Below are positions 41,997 through 52,300 of a DNA stretch of 64,000 nt, piece after piece. The translations under genes were made by a program, and so were the position numbers. Each line of letters starts with the position of its first letter. The stretch's first letter is position 1. Where the stretch lies: positions 2,170,001-2,234,000 of the forward strand of contig NZ_JBEHZE010000001.1 of the NCBI RefSeq assembly GCF_041058985.1. The letters run 5' to 3'. The stretch is from Hyphococcus lacteus. GTDB taxonomy: Bacteria; Pseudomonadota; Alphaproteobacteria; Caulobacterales; Parvularculaceae. The notes under the pieces were generated by a model. That model searched no databases and had not been told where the DNA came from. It saw nothing but the letters and a program-made list of their open reading frames with translations.

Positions 41997-43070
41997 ATGC
42001 GCAATCTATTTCTAGGCGCGGCTGTAGCCGCCGCTATGACTATGCCTGCTTTCGCCGATCAGACTGATGCAAAAGACCACGCGCCGATTGGTGTGATGGG
42101 CGATCATATGCATGAAAAAGGCGAGGTGATGTTTTCCTATCGGTTCATGCGAATGAACATGGAGGGAAATCGGATCGGGACCAATTCCGTATCGCCGGAC
42201 GAGATCGTGACCACCATCCCAAATCAGTTTTTTGGTGCGCCGATGCAGCCACCGACATTGCGTGTTGTGCCACTAAACATGACAATGGATATGCACATGC
42301 TCGGCGCAATGTACGCCCCGACGAATTGGCTGACGCTTATGGTGATGGGCAATGTGCTTAGCAATGATATGGATCATCTGACCTATCAGGGTGGTATGGG
42401 GACCACGACTTTAGGCGAATTCACCACAGAGTCGTCGGGTTTCGGTGATACCAAAGTGGCCGGTCTAGTCCGGATTTTTGATACAAATTCAAATGGCATT
42501 CGGCATCGTGCGCATTTCAATGCGGGGCTCTCTTTGCCAACGGGCTCAAACACCAAGACCGATCAAATTCTGACACCTATGGGCATGACGCCGTCGCCGC
42601 GTTTGCCTTATCCGATGCAACTCGGAACGGGTACATTCGATATCCAGCCGGGCGTCACTTATTCCGGAGCGAGCGATCAGTTCTCATGGGGCGTGCAATA
42701 TCTCGGTACGTTCCGAGCGGGTACTAATGACGAAGGCTATGCGCTAGGTGATCGGCATGAAGCCACAACATGGGCACAGTGGGGACCGGCACCATGGGTT
42801 GCATTTTCGGGCCGGTTGGCATTTCGATCTCAAGACACAATCGATGGAATCGACCCGGCGGTCGTCGCACCGGTGCAAACGGCCAATCCAGATTTCCAAG
42901 GTGGCGAACGGCTTGATTTTGGTCTTGGTGTTAATTTCGCCGGACAACACGGCGCGATCAAAGGCCATCGCTTGGCGGTCGAAGTTCTTTTTCCGGCCTA
43001 TCAAAACCTGAATGGCCCACAGATGGAAACCGATTGGACGCTTACTGTCGGTTGGCAAAAAGCATTTTAA
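41997..43070 (+). CDS. Met/His-rich outer-membrane-like protein, probable copper-associated
   Basis: A 357-residue exported protein. Its signal peptide ends near AFA-DQ (residues 20-22). The mature part starts HAPIGVMGDHMHEKGEVMFS, is rich in Met and His (RFMRMNMEGN, LNMTMDMHML, LMVMG), and has alternating beta-strand patterns ending in a C-terminal aromatic, WTLTVGWQKAF, typical of outer-membrane beta barrels. Relatives are often annotated only as transporter. An AGGAGT site precedes the ATG. The copper link is inferred from composition and from the PCuAC gene downstream. Confidence 0.7.
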   Translation: MRNLFLGAAVAAAMTMPAFADQTDAKDHAPIGVMGDHMHEKGEVMFSYRFMRMNMEGNRIGTNSVSPDEIVTTIPNQFFGAPMQPPTLRVVPLNMTMDMHMLGAMYAPTNWLTLMVMGNVLSNDMDHLTYQGGMGTTTLGEFTTESSGFGDTKVAGLVRIFDTNSNGIRHRAHFNAGLSLPTGSNTKTDQILTPMGMTPSPRLPYPMQLGTGTFDIQPGVTYSGASDQFSWGVQYLGTFRAGTNDEGYALGDRHEATTWAQWGPAPWVAFSGRLAFRSQDTIDGIDPAVVAPVQTANPDFQGGERLDFGLGVNFAGQHGAIKGHRLAVEVLFPAYQNLNGPQMETDWTLTVGWQKAF

Positions 43071-43076
43071 CCCACT

Positions 43077-43102
43077 GGCCGCTCAGTTTTTGCTGGGCGG
43101 CC
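43077..43102 (+). terminator. Hairpin between the barrel and PCuAC genes
   Basis: GGCCGCTCAG (43077-43086) pairs with CTGGGCGGCC (43093-43102) with one G-U and a six-base loop, followed by TTTCGCTTCTTT. It may reduce read-through to the third gene or mark a stop for the first two. Confidence 0.55.
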
Positions 43103-43129
43103 TTTCGCTTCTTTGAGGGAGTAGAAAAG

Positions 43130-43618
43130 ATGAGACTTAGATTTTTCGATCCACGCTTTATCGCGACTATTTTGCTGACGCTATCCAGTGCAACAGCGCT
43201 CGCCCATGAATTTACTCAAGGCGGCATTCTGGTGGAGCATCCATGGGCCCGGCCAACGCATGCCAAAACGGTTCCTGCTGCGGTCTATTTCAATGTCGTC
43301 AATAAAGGTGAGGGCCCTGACCGGCTGTTATCGGTCACAACGACCCGCGCTAAGAATGTGGAGGTCCACAAAACCATGATTGATGACAAAAACATTGCTC
43401 GCATGCGTCCGGTTGTGGATGGGCTAACGATTCCGGCGGGCGCAACCGTTTCGATGGAAACCGGCAGCTATCATGTGATGTTGATCGGGCTTGATGCGCC
43501 GTTAAAAGCCGAGGAGCGATTTCCGGTGACGCTTACCTTTGAAAAGGCCGGTGAAATCGACGTCGAAATCGTGGTTGAGGATCGCGAAGCCGCGAAGGTG
43601 GACCACTCGAACCATTGA
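43130..43618 (+). CDS. PCuAC-type periplasmic copper chaperone
   Basis: A 162-residue periplasmic Cu(I) chaperone of the PCuAC family, known to help metallate the CuA/CuB sites of cytochrome oxidase. It has a signal peptide ending around ATALAHEF (25-28), then VEHPWARPT, and the copper ligands: His80 and Met83 in VEVHKTM, Met92 in ARMRPV, and His115/Met117 in GSYHVMLIGL. A basic His tail (VDHSNH) ends it. The ATG at 43130 has a GAGGGA site; the upstream frame is unrelated. It is the last gene before the rplJ leader. Confidence 0.9.
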   Translation: MRLRFFDPRFIATILLTLSSATALAHEFTQGGILVEHPWARPTHAKTVPAAVYFNVVNKGEGPDRLLSVTTTRAKNVEVHKTMIDDKNIARMRPVVDGLTIPAGATVSMETGSYHVMLIGLDAPLKAEERFPVTLTFEKAGEIDVEIVVEDREAAKVDHSNH

Positions 43619-43952
43619 GGGTGGTAAAATTCCCGGAAGGGGCTTGATTTCTGGCCCGAGCCCGGTAGAAGCACCAACTTCACAGGCGTTTCGGCGTCGG
43701 TGATACCTGTCCGAGACTGCGGGTGTAGGTTTCCTACTTAATCTCCCGCATAGACAGAGGGAAAAGGATCGGCCGATTTCGGCAAGTCCGTACGACCTTC
43801 TGGGGCAGGCTCTCTGCGTTTGACGCGGGAGCCTTTTTGGTTTCCGACATCAAATGCGAGATTGAAGCCCCCTGTATTTATACAGGGATTATCTGAGGCC
43901 GACCGCCACATCTATGGTTGTTGGCCTTGTTCGAACCGAAGGGACCTGCCGT
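43619..43952 (+). promoter_or_regulatory. rplJ leader (L10-type autoregulatory leader)
   Basis: A gene-free 334 bases before rplJ. A possible promoter is TTGATT (43644-43649), 16 bases, TAGAAG (43666-43671). The following leader is rich in complementary segments and resembles the position and size of L10 leaders, in which the L10-L12 complex binds the mRNA. A hairpin with T run lies at 43807-43838. L10 binding is by family knowledge, not from a verified consensus match. Confidence 0.6.
43807..43838 (+). terminator. Terminator-like hairpin in the rplJ leader
   Basis: AGGCTCTCTGCG (43807-43818) pairs with CGCGGGAGCCT (43824-43834), with one bulge, followed by TTTTTGG. It sits about 120 bases before the rplJ start, so it could be an attenuator rather than a final stop. 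Confidence 0.65.
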
Positions 43953-44465
43953 ATGGACAGAACCCAAAAAGCGGAAGCGGTCGAATGGATCGGCAACGTG
44001 TTCGATGCGAATACGGTTGTTGTGGTGGCAAACGGAGGCCTGAGCGTCTCTGAACTGGAAGTGTTGCGCGAAGAATTGCGTAAATCCGGTGCCAGCATGA
44101 AAATCGTCAAGAATCGTCTCGCCAAGATCGCGATCTCCGGAAAGCCGAGCGATAAGCTCTCGGAACTTTTCCAGGGACCGACTGCAATCGCATTCTCTGA
44201 AGACCCGGTCGCAGCGGCGAAAGCCGTGAAGAGCTTTGCTAAGGAAAATGACAAGCTCAAAATCCTTGGCGGCGCGATGGGCGAAGAAATTCTCGACGAA
44301 AATGGTGTGAATGCGCTTGCGTCAATGCCATCTCGCGAGGAGCTTTTGGCCTCTATCGTCCTGACTATCACATCTCCAGCAGCAAATATCGCAAGCGCTG
44401 TCGGTGCACCTGCATCGAATATCGCTGGTATTTTGGAGACCTTGGAGAATCGCGAGGCAGCATAA
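43953..44465 (+). CDS. rplJ: Ribosomal protein L10
   Basis: A 170-residue stalk base protein that carries L7/L12 dimers and represses its own mRNA. Recognised by MDRTQKAEAVEWIGNVF, GGLSVSELEVLREELRKSGA, the KIVKNRLAKIAI motif and the FQGPTAIAFSEDPVAAAK region; the C-terminal helix binds L12. The chosen ATG at 43953 has a GAAGGGA site at nine bases; an upstream in-frame Met at 43914 would add residues not found in L10. rplL follows 52 bases later. Confidence 0.97.
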   Translation: MDRTQKAEAVEWIGNVFDANTVVVVANGGLSVSELEVLREELRKSGASMKIVKNRLAKIAISGKPSDKLSELFQGPTAIAFSEDPVAAAKAVKSFAKENDKLKILGGAMGEEILDENGVNALASMPSREELLASIVLTITSPAANIASAVGAPASNIAGILETLENREAA

Positions 44466-44517
44466 GCGGCCCGACTGAATTTTGTTAATCTAAACAATCA
44501 ACTAGGAACTAAACACA

Positions 44518-44895
44518 ATGGCTGATCTTAAAAAACTAGCTGAAGAGCTTGTTGGTCTGACGCTTCTCGAAGCTGCAGAGCTGAAAAATATCCTTAAAGA
44601 CGAGTATGGCATTGAGCCAGCAGCGGGCGCGGTTGCAGTTGCAGCGGCTCCAGGTGCGGGTGACGGCGGTTCAGGCGAAGAGCAGACTGAATTTGACGTT
44701 ATTCTCGTCAGCGCAGGCGACAAGAAAATCAACGTAATTAAAGAAGTACGTGCGATTACGGGTCTTGGCTTGAAAGAAGCAAAAGAGCTCGTCGAAGCTG
44801 GCGGCAAAGCAGTGAAAGAAGCTGCTGGCAAAGCCGAAGCAGAAGACATCAAGAAAAAGCTCGAAGAAGCTGGCGCAAAAGTCGAACTCAAATAG
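44518..44895 (+). CDS. rplL: Ribosomal protein L7/L12
   Basis: A 125-residue acidic stalk protein that recruits translation factors. It has an N-terminal dimerisation domain (ADLKKLAEELVGLTLLEA), an Ala/Gly hinge (AAGAVAVAAAPGAGDGGS) and the C-terminal factor-binding domain with KINVIKEVRAITGLGLKEAK and the KKLEEAGAKVELK ending. A stable hairpin lies in the 282-base gap before rpoB. Full-length and intact. Confidence 0.98.
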   Translation: MADLKKLAEELVGLTLLEAAELKNILKDEYGIEPAAGAVAVAAAPGAGDGGSGEEQTEFDVILVSAGDKKINVIKEVRAITGLGLKEAKELVEAGGKAVKEAAGKAEAEDIKKKLEEAGAKVELK

Positions 44896-44979
44896 TTTGT
44901 CTAAAATTGCGTGATAGGCGTGAATTTTCGTATCCGCAGGGGTTGCGGTCGCGGACAAGCACGCTTATTACACCCAATC

Positions 44980-45005
44980 GCCGCCGATGGATTCCCATCG
45001 GCGGC
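44980..45005 (+). promoter_or_regulatory. Hairpin between rplL and rpoB (attenuator candidate)
   Basis: GCCGCCGATGG (44980-44990) and CCATCGGCGGC (44995-45005) form a perfect 11-bp stem with a four-base loop, followed by TTAAGGTTTTG and no continuous T run. In E. coli a partial terminator and an RNase III site lie at the equivalent place; here it may similarly set the ribosomal-protein to polymerase ratio. Confidence 0.7.
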
Positions 45006-45177
45006 TTAAGGTTTTGCGGCGACGTGCTTCGGTTAATCGAGATCAAAATTTAGTCACCCGCGCCCGCGGTCGAACATTGTCCGGCCGACGGGTCTTTTTC
45101 GTATGCGTTAACCCTGTTGATAGCGGGGTTGGGTCGCGCGCGCTGCGAAACGGCTGACATCCGCTTGTGAGGATAAG

Positions 45178-48100
45178 ATGGCGCAATCCTTCGTTGAGAA
45201 GAAACGCATTCGTAAAAATTTCGGCCGTATCGGCGATGCGGCTCCCATGCCGAACCTGATTCAGGTTCAAAAAGATTCCTACGAACAATTCCTGCAGCGC
45301 TTTATTAAGGTCGAAGATCGCGAGATCGATGGCCTCGAAGCTGTATTCCGGTCCGTGTTTCCGATTTCGGATTTCACCGAGACTGCGACGCTGGAATATG
45401 TTTCGTACGAATTTGAAGATCCGAAATATGACACCGAGGAATGTCAGCAACGTGACATGACCTACGCGGCACCACTTAAAGTGACGCTGCGCCTCATCGT
45501 CTTTGAAGTAGACGAAGAGACGGGTGCTAAATCGGTCAAGGATATCAAAGAACAAGAAGTCTATATGGGCGACATGCCGCTCATGACGGACAATGGTACG
45601 TTCATCGTGAACGGCACCGAGCGCGTTATCGTATCGCAGATGCACCGTTCGCCGGGTGTATTTTTCGATCATGACCGCGGCAAAAGCCACTCGTCAGGGA
45701 AGTTGCTCTTCGCAGCGCGGATTATTCCTTACCGTGGTTCGTGGCTAGATTTTGAATTCGACGTCAAAGACATCGTCAATGTCCGTATCGACCGTCGCCG
45801 CAAATTGCCGGCGACGACGCTGCTTTATGCGCTCGGTATGGATCAAGAAGAAATTCTCGACGAATTCTATACGCGCGTCTCGCACAAGAAGATCAAAACC
45901 GGCTGGACGATGCCGTATAATCCTGAGCGCTGGAAAGGCGTTAAGGTCGAGCGCGATCTGATCAACGCAAAAGATGGTGAGATCGTTCTTGAAGCTGGTA
46001 AAAAGCTTTCTGCACGTGCTGCCAAAAAGCTTGCAGAAGATGGCCTTAAAGAGCTTCTTCTGAGCGATCAGGAAATGTGTGGCCGTTATTTCGCGTCTGA
46101 CCTTGTCAATTTTGACAATGGTGAGATCTATGCGGAAGCGGGTGAGGAAATCACCGAAGATCATATCGAGACTTTCGAAGAGATCGGCATTGATTCCTTC
46201 GACACGATTGATGTCGATCACCTGAATATTGGTGCATATATCCGGAACTCGCTGAACGCGGATAAAAACCGCAATCGTGAAATGGCGCTTATTGATATCT
46301 ACCGCGTCATGCGTCCGGGTGAGCCGCCCACTTTGGAGACGGCTGAAGGTCTTTTCTATTCGTTGTTCTTTGATCCTGAGCGCTACGACCTATCTTCGGT
46401 TGGTCGCGTGAAGATGAACATTCGTCTTGATTTCGAGACCGAAGACACGCTGCGCACGCTCCGCAAAGAGGATATTCTTGCGGTTCTTAAAACGCTGTCC
46501 AATTTACGCGACGGTCGCGGCGACATCGACGACATCGACAACCTCGGCAATCGCCGTGTTCGTTCGGTCGGTGAGTTGATGGAAAATCAATATCGCATCG
46601 GCTTGCTTCGTATGGAGCGCGCGATCAAAGAACGTATGTCATCTGCGGAACTAGATACGCTGATGCCGCATGATTTGATCAATGCGAAACCAGCGGCCGC
46701 AGCGGTACGTGAATTCTTTGGTTCGTCACAGCTTTCGCAGTTTATGGACCAAACCAATCCGCTTTCAGAGATCACGCATAAGCGTCGTCTCTCAGCGCTT
46801 GGCCCTGGTGGTCTGACGCGTGAACGTGCGGGCTTTGAGGTTCGCGACGTTCACCCGACCCACTATGGCCGGATTTGTCCGATTGAAACGCCAGAGGGAC
46901 CGAATATTGGTCTTATCAACTCGCTCGCGACCCATGCGCAGGTGAATAAATACGGCTTTATTGAAAGCCCATATCGCCGCGTGGAAGACGGGAAAGTGAC
47001 AGACGAAGTCATTTATCTGTCAGCGATGGAAGAACAGCGTTTCGCGATTGCGCAGGCCAACGCAGAAGTGGACGAAGAGGGCCGCCTGGCTAACGAATTC
47101 GTCAATTGCCGTGTTGGTGGCGATGCGACTTTGGTTCCGCGCGAAGACGTGGCCTATATCGACGTTTCGCCGAAACAGCTTGTGTCCGTTGCTGCGGCGC
47201 TCATTCCGTTCCTAGAGAATGACGATGCGAACCGCGCGCTAATGGGTTCAAACATGCAGCGTCAGGCTGTGCCATTGCTTCAGGCCGAAGCGCCATTCGT
47301 TGGTACTGGTATGGAGTCGGTTGTGGCACGCGATTCGGGCGCGGCGGTTTCTGCTCGCCGTCCTGGTATCGTTGAACAGGTTGATGCGCAGCGCATCGTT
47401 GTTCGGGCGACTGAAGAGAATGACCCAACCAAGCCGGGTGTTGATATTTTCAATCTTCGCAAGTTCCAGCGTTCAAACCAGAACACTTGTATCAACCAGC
47501 GTCCGCTCGTGAAAATCGGCGATATCGTCCGCGAAGGCGATATCATTGCTGATGGTCCGTCAACGGACCTCGGGGAACTCGCTCTTGGTAAAAACGTCCT
47601 CGTGGCGTTCATGCCTTGGAACGGTTACAACTTTGAGGACTCGATCCTCATTTCTGAACGTATTGTGCGCGATGATGTGTTCACATCGATTCACCTCGAA
47701 GAATTCGAAGTGATGGCGCGTGACACGAAGCTCGGCCCTGAAGAGATCACCCGCGATATTCCGAACGTTTCGGAAGAGGCGCTCCGTAATCTCGATGAAG
47801 CCGGCATCGTTGCAATCGGTGCAGAGGTGCATCCGGGGGATATCCTTGTTGGCAAGATTACGCCAAAAGGCGAGTCGCCAATGACGCCGGAGGAAAAACT
47901 CCTTCGTGCGATCTTCGGTGAGAAAGCCTCGGATGTTCGCGATACATCACTGAAACTTCCGCCGGGAGTTGCTGGTACGGTTGTTGAGGTTCGCGTCTTT
48001 AACCGTCACGGCGTTGACAAAGATGAACGCGCGATCGCGATCGAGCGTGAGGAAATTGAACGTCTCGCAAAAGACCGCGACGACGAGCTTACGATCCTTG

Positions 48101-49257
48101 AACGTAATATCTATGGTCGTCTCAAGCCGCTGCTTCTCGGAAAAGAAGCTGTTTCTGGTCCTAAAGGATTTGAATCCGGTCAGGTTACCGAAACAGTTCT
48201 CGATGAGATGCTGTCGCGCGGCCAATGGTGGAAAATCGGCGTCGCCGACGAAGCTGTCATGGGTGAAATCGAAGCGCTTAAGAAGCAGTATGACGATTCA
48301 AAAGCCCGCCTCGAAGCGCGCTTTGAAGATAAGGTCGACAAGCTTAAGCGTGGTGATGAACTGCCACCGGGCGTGATGAAGATGGTCAAAGTCTTCGTTG
48401 CTGTGAAGCGTAAGCTTCAGCCGGGCGATAAGATGGCTGGTCGCCACGGGAACAAAGGTGTGATTTCTAAAATCGCGCCGATGGAAGACATGCCGTTCCT
48501 ACAAGACGGAACGCCAGTCGACATCGTTCTTAACCCGCTCGGCGTTCCATCGCGAATGAACGTTGGTCAGATTCTTGAAACCCACCTTGGTTGGGCATGT
48601 CGTGGTCTGGGCCGTCAAATTGGCGATGTTCTTGAGGAATGGGATAATGGTTCCAAAACCCGAGAAGATCTCGTTGCTCAGTTGAAGCATGTCTATGGAG
48701 AGGAACAAGTTCTTCCGCGCTCAAACGAAGAGCTGAAAGAGCTTGGTGCGAACCTCATCCGCGGCGTGCCGATTGCGACACCAGTTTTCGACGGTGCTCG
48801 TGAAGCTGAAATCGTCGATATGCTTCAGCGCGCCGGTCTCGAAGATTCGGGTCAGGTTACGTTGTTTGACGGACGGACGGGTGAGACATTCAAACGTAAG
48901 GTCACCGTGGGCTACAAATATCTGCTCAAGCTGCACCACCTCGTTGATGACAAAATTCACGCGCGTTCGATCGGTCCATACTCACTTGTCACGCAACAGC
49001 CATTGGGCGGTAAAGCTCAATTCGGTGGTCAGCGCTTCGGTGAGATGGAAGTTTGGGCGCTTGAAGCTTATGGCGCGGCATACACGCTACAGGAAATGTT
49101 GACTGTTAAGTCAGATGACGTGGCGGGCCGGACCAAAGTTTACGAAGCGATTGTTCGTGGTGATGACTCGTTCGAAGCCGGTATCCCGGAAAGCTTCAAC
49201 GTCCTCGTCAAGGAAATGCGTTCTCTCGGCCTAAACGTCGAGCTTCAGAATGGGTGA
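45178..49257 (+). CDS. rpoB: RNA polymerase beta subunit
   Basis: A 1359-residue catalytic subunit, full length. Recognised by FIVNGTERVIVSQMHRSPGV, the rifampicin pocket FFGSSQLSQFMDQTNPLS followed by EITHKRRLSALGPGGL (Ser, Asp, His and Ser at the common resistance positions are the sensitive types), DGTPVDIVLNPLGVPSRMN, RHGNKG and the C-terminal GGQRFGEMEVWALEAYGA. rpoC follows 74 bases later. No insertion or frameshift is evident. Confidence 0.99.
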   Translation: MAQSFVEKKRIRKNFGRIGDAAPMPNLIQVQKDSYEQFLQRFIKVEDREIDGLEAVFRSVFPISDFTETATLEYVSYEFEDPKYDTEECQQRDMTYAAPLKVTLRLIVFEVDEETGAKSVKDIKEQEVYMGDMPLMTDNGTFIVNGTERVIVSQMHRSPGVFFDHDRGKSHSSGKLLFAARIIPYRGSWLDFEFDVKDIVNVRIDRRRKLPATTLLYALGMDQEEILDEFYTRVSHKKIKTGWTMPYNPERWKGVKVERDLINAKDGEIVLEAGKKLSARAAKKLAEDGLKELLLSDQEMCGRYFASDLVNFDNGEIYAEAGEEITEDHIETFEEIGIDSFDTIDVDHLNIGAYIRNSLNADKNRNREMALIDIYRVMRPGEPPTLETAEGLFYSLFFDPERYDLSSVGRVKMNIRLDFETEDTLRTLRKEDILAVLKTLSNLRDGRGDIDDIDNLGNRRVRSVGELMENQYRIGLLRMERAIKERMSSAELDTLMPHDLINAKPAAAAVREFFGSSQLSQFMDQTNPLSEITHKRRLSALGPGGLTRERAGFEVRDVHPTHYGRICPIETPEGPNIGLINSLATHAQVNKYGFIESPYRRVEDGKVTDEVIYLSAMEEQRFAIAQANAEVDEEGRLANEFVNCRVGGDATLVPREDVAYIDVSPKQLVSVAAALIPFLENDDANRALMGSNMQRQAVPLLQAEAPFVGTGMESVVARDSGAAVSARRPGIVEQVDAQRIVVRATEENDPTKPGVDIFNLRKFQRSNQNTCINQRPLVKIGDIVREGDIIADGPSTDLGELALGKNVLVAFMPWNGYNFEDSILISERIVRDDVFTSIHLEEFEVMARDTKLGPEEITRDIPNVSEEALRNLDEAGIVAIGAEVHPGDILVGKITPKGESPMTPEEKLLRAIFGEKASDVRDTSLKLPPGVAGTVVEVRVFNRHGVDKDERAIAIEREEIERLAKDRDDELTILERNIYGRLKPLLLGKEAVSGPKGFESGQVTETVLDEMLSRGQWWKIGVADEAVMGEIEALKKQYDDSKARLEARFEDKVDKLKRGDELPPGVMKMVKVFVAVKRKLQPGDKMAGRHGNKGVISKIAPMEDMPFLQDGTPVDIVLNPLGVPSRMNVGQILETHLGWACRGLGRQIGDVLEEWDNGSKTREDLVAQLKHVYGEEQVLPRSNEELKELGANLIRGVPIATPVFDGAREAEIVDMLQRAGLEDSGQVTLFDGRTGETFKRKVTVGYKYLLKLHHLVDDKIHARSIGPYSLVTQQPLGGKAQFGGQRFGEMEVWALEAYGAAYTLQEMLTVKSDDVAGRTKVYEAIVRGDDSFEAGIPESFNVLVKEMRSLGLNVELQNG

Positions 49258-49331
49258 CGCGTTTAGCGTCCCCCATTCCCTTTAGTTATTGATTTGCGGA
49301 CTGATCATCCGCTCCGAATTGAGAGGCTCTT

Positions 49332-52300
49332 ATGTCCCAGGAACTGCTGAACGTTTTTAATCCGACTGCGCCCGCGCAGACGTTCAATAAGATCCGCATC
49401 TCGCTGGCTTCACCGGAGAAAATTCTCTCTTGGTCATTTGGCGAGATCAAAAAGCCTGAAACTATCAACTACCGTACCTTTAAACCGGAACGGGACGGGT
49501 TGTTCTGTGCTCGTATCTTTGGCCCGGTCAAAGATTATGAATGCTTGTGCGGCAAATATAAACGCATGAAGTATAAAGGCATCGTCTGCGAAAAATGCGG
49601 TGTTGAAGTTACGTTGACCAAAGTGCGCCGAGAGCGCATGGGCCACATTGAACTGGCTGCGCCGGTTGCGCATATTTGGTTCCTGAAATCGCTTCCGAGC
49701 CGTATTTCTCTCATGCTCGACATGACGCTCAAAGATCTTGAGCGCGTACTTTATTTCGAACAATATATCGTCATCGAGCCGGGCCTTACGGCGCTTGAAC
49801 CGAGTCAACTTTTGACCGAAGAAGAATATCTTCAGGCTCAAGAAGAATATGGCGAAGATAGTTTTACCGCCGGTATCGGTGCTGAGGCTATTCGTGAAAT
49901 TCTTTCGTCCATCGACCTTGAGATGGAATGTGAAAAGCTACGCGTTGATATCGCTGAATCAACCAGCGAATTGAAATCTAAGAAATACGCCAAGCGTCTC
50001 AAGCTGCTGTCAGCGTTTATCGAGTCAGGTAACAAACCTGAATGGATGATCATGACGGTTATTCCGGTCATTCCACCAGAATTGCGCCCGCTTGTACCGC
50101 TTGATGGTGGTCGTTTCGCGACTTCTGACCTCAACGATCTTTATCGTCGGGTTATCAACCGGAACAACCGATTGAAGCGTTTGATCGAACTTCGTGCACC
50201 GGACATCATCGTTCGGAACGAAAAACGTATGCTTCAGGAATCTGTTGATGCGTTGTTCGACAATGGTCGTCGTGGCCGTGTCATTACCGGTACAAACAAA
50301 CGTCCGCTAAAATCCCTTTCAGACATGTTGAAAGGGAAGCAAGGGCGCTTCCGTCAAAACCTTCTCGGTAAGCGCGTCGATTATTCTGGTCGTTCGGTTA
50401 TCGTTGTTGGTCCTGAACTGAAGCTGCATGAATGCGGTCTGCCAAAGAAAATGGCGCTTGAGTTATTTAAGCCGTTTATCTATTCGCGTCTCGATGCGAA
50501 GGGGCTTTCGGCGACAGTTAAGCAAGCTAAAAAATTGGTGGAGAAAGAACGCCCAGAGGTTTGGGACATCCTTGATGAGGTTATCCGCGAACATCCGGTT
50601 ATGCTTAACCGCGCGCCGACTTTGCACCGTTTGGGTATTCAGGCGTTCGAGCCAAAACTGATCGAGGGTAAAGCGATCCAGCTTCACCCATTGGTTTGTA
50701 CTGCGTTTAACGCCGACTTTGACGGCGACCAAATGGCCGTGCACGTACCATTATCACTTGAAGCGCAGCTTGAAGCACGCGTTCTCATGATGTCGACCAA
50801 TAACATCCTTTCACCTGCGAACGGTAAGCCAATCATCGTGCCGTCTCAGGATATTGTTCTTGGCCTATACTACATCACCATGGAAAAAGAAGGTGAGCCG
50901 GGCGAGGGCAAAGTCTTTGGTTCAATTGAAGAGATTGAACACGCGCTTGATTCGGGTGTCGTTACGCTTCACGCAAAAATCAAAGCTCGCTGGCAGGGAC
51001 TTAACGCTGATGGCGAATTGGTCACTGAAGTTGTAGAAAGTACGCCTGGCCGGATGAAGGTTGCGCAGGTTCTTCCGCGTAACTCTGATGTTCCGTTCTC
51101 AGTCGTTAATCAACTTCTGACCAAGAAAACCATTCAGGGGTTGATTGATATTGTCTACCGCCATTGCGGGCAGAAAAAGACAGTGATCTTTGCTGACCAT
51201 ATTATGGACCTTGGTTTCAAAGAAGCCTGTAAAGCCGGTATTTCTTTCGGTAAGGACGATGTTGTAATCCCTGAAGCGAAGAAACAATTCGTTGAAGACA
51301 CCCGCAATCTCGTGAGTGAGTTCGAACAGCAATATGCTGAAGGTCTCATCACACGTGGTGAGAAATACAACAAGGTTATCGACGCTTGGGCGAAGTGTAC
51401 GGATAAAATTGCTGATGCAATGATGGCCGAGATTTCGGACACGAAATATGATCCGGATTCAGGCCGTCAGCTTGAGCCAAATTCGATCTATATGATGTCT
51501 CACTCTGGTGCTCGTGGTTCACCCACACAGATGCGTCAGCTAGGTGCGATGCGTGGTCTGATGGCAAAGCCGTCAGGCGAGATTATCGAAACGCCGATTA
51601 CCTCTAACTTTAAAGAGGGTTTGACCGTTCTTGAATACTTCAACTCGACCCACGGCGCTCGTAAAGGTCTGGCGGATACCGCGTTGAAAACGGCGAACTC
51701 CGGTTATCTGACACGTCGTCTTGTCGACGTTGCTCAGGATTGTATCGTCCGCGAGGTTGATTGCGGAACGACAAACGGCATCACCATCGAAGCGGTTGTC
51801 CGTAGTGGCGAGGTTGTTGTGCCGCTATCGCAGGTACTGCTTGGCCGTACATTGCTCGAAGATGTTATGCATCCGGAAACAGGCGAAATTGTTGGTAAAG
51901 CCAATGACGAAGTCGATGAGGCTCAGAGTGAGTTGATCGAAGCGTCTGGTGTCCAGAAAGTTCGTGTTCGTTCAGTTCTGACATGCGATACAAAAGTTGG
52001 TATCTGTACGAAGTGTTATGGCCGTGATCTCGCACGGGGGTGTCCGGTTAATATTGGCGAGTCCGTTGGTGTTATCGCCGCGCAGTCAATCGGTGAGCCA
52101 GGTACTCAGCTTACCATGCGTACGTTCCACGTTGGTGGTACAGCGCAGGTTGGCGACTCATCATTCATCGAAGCGAGCCATGAGGGTACGGTCAAACTTG
52201 AAGGCCGGAACGTTGTTAAAGACTCGCAAGGCGAGTTGGTCATCATGGGCCGGAATACTTTGGTCAAAATCGTCGATAAAGACGGCAAAGAGAACGCATC

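Noticed and set aside
43619..43952. A small protein gene in the rplJ leader
   Set aside because: No frame with a ribosome site; the region fits a regulatory leader.
45043..45690. A 215-codon antisense frame over the start of rpoB
   Set aside because: Complement of rpoB codons; no independent ribosome site or family match.
46700..46830. Possible rifampicin-resistance changes in rpoB
   Set aside because: Ser, Asp, His and Ser at the main positions are the sensitive forms, by reading the QLSQFMDQTNP and THKRRLSALGPG segments.
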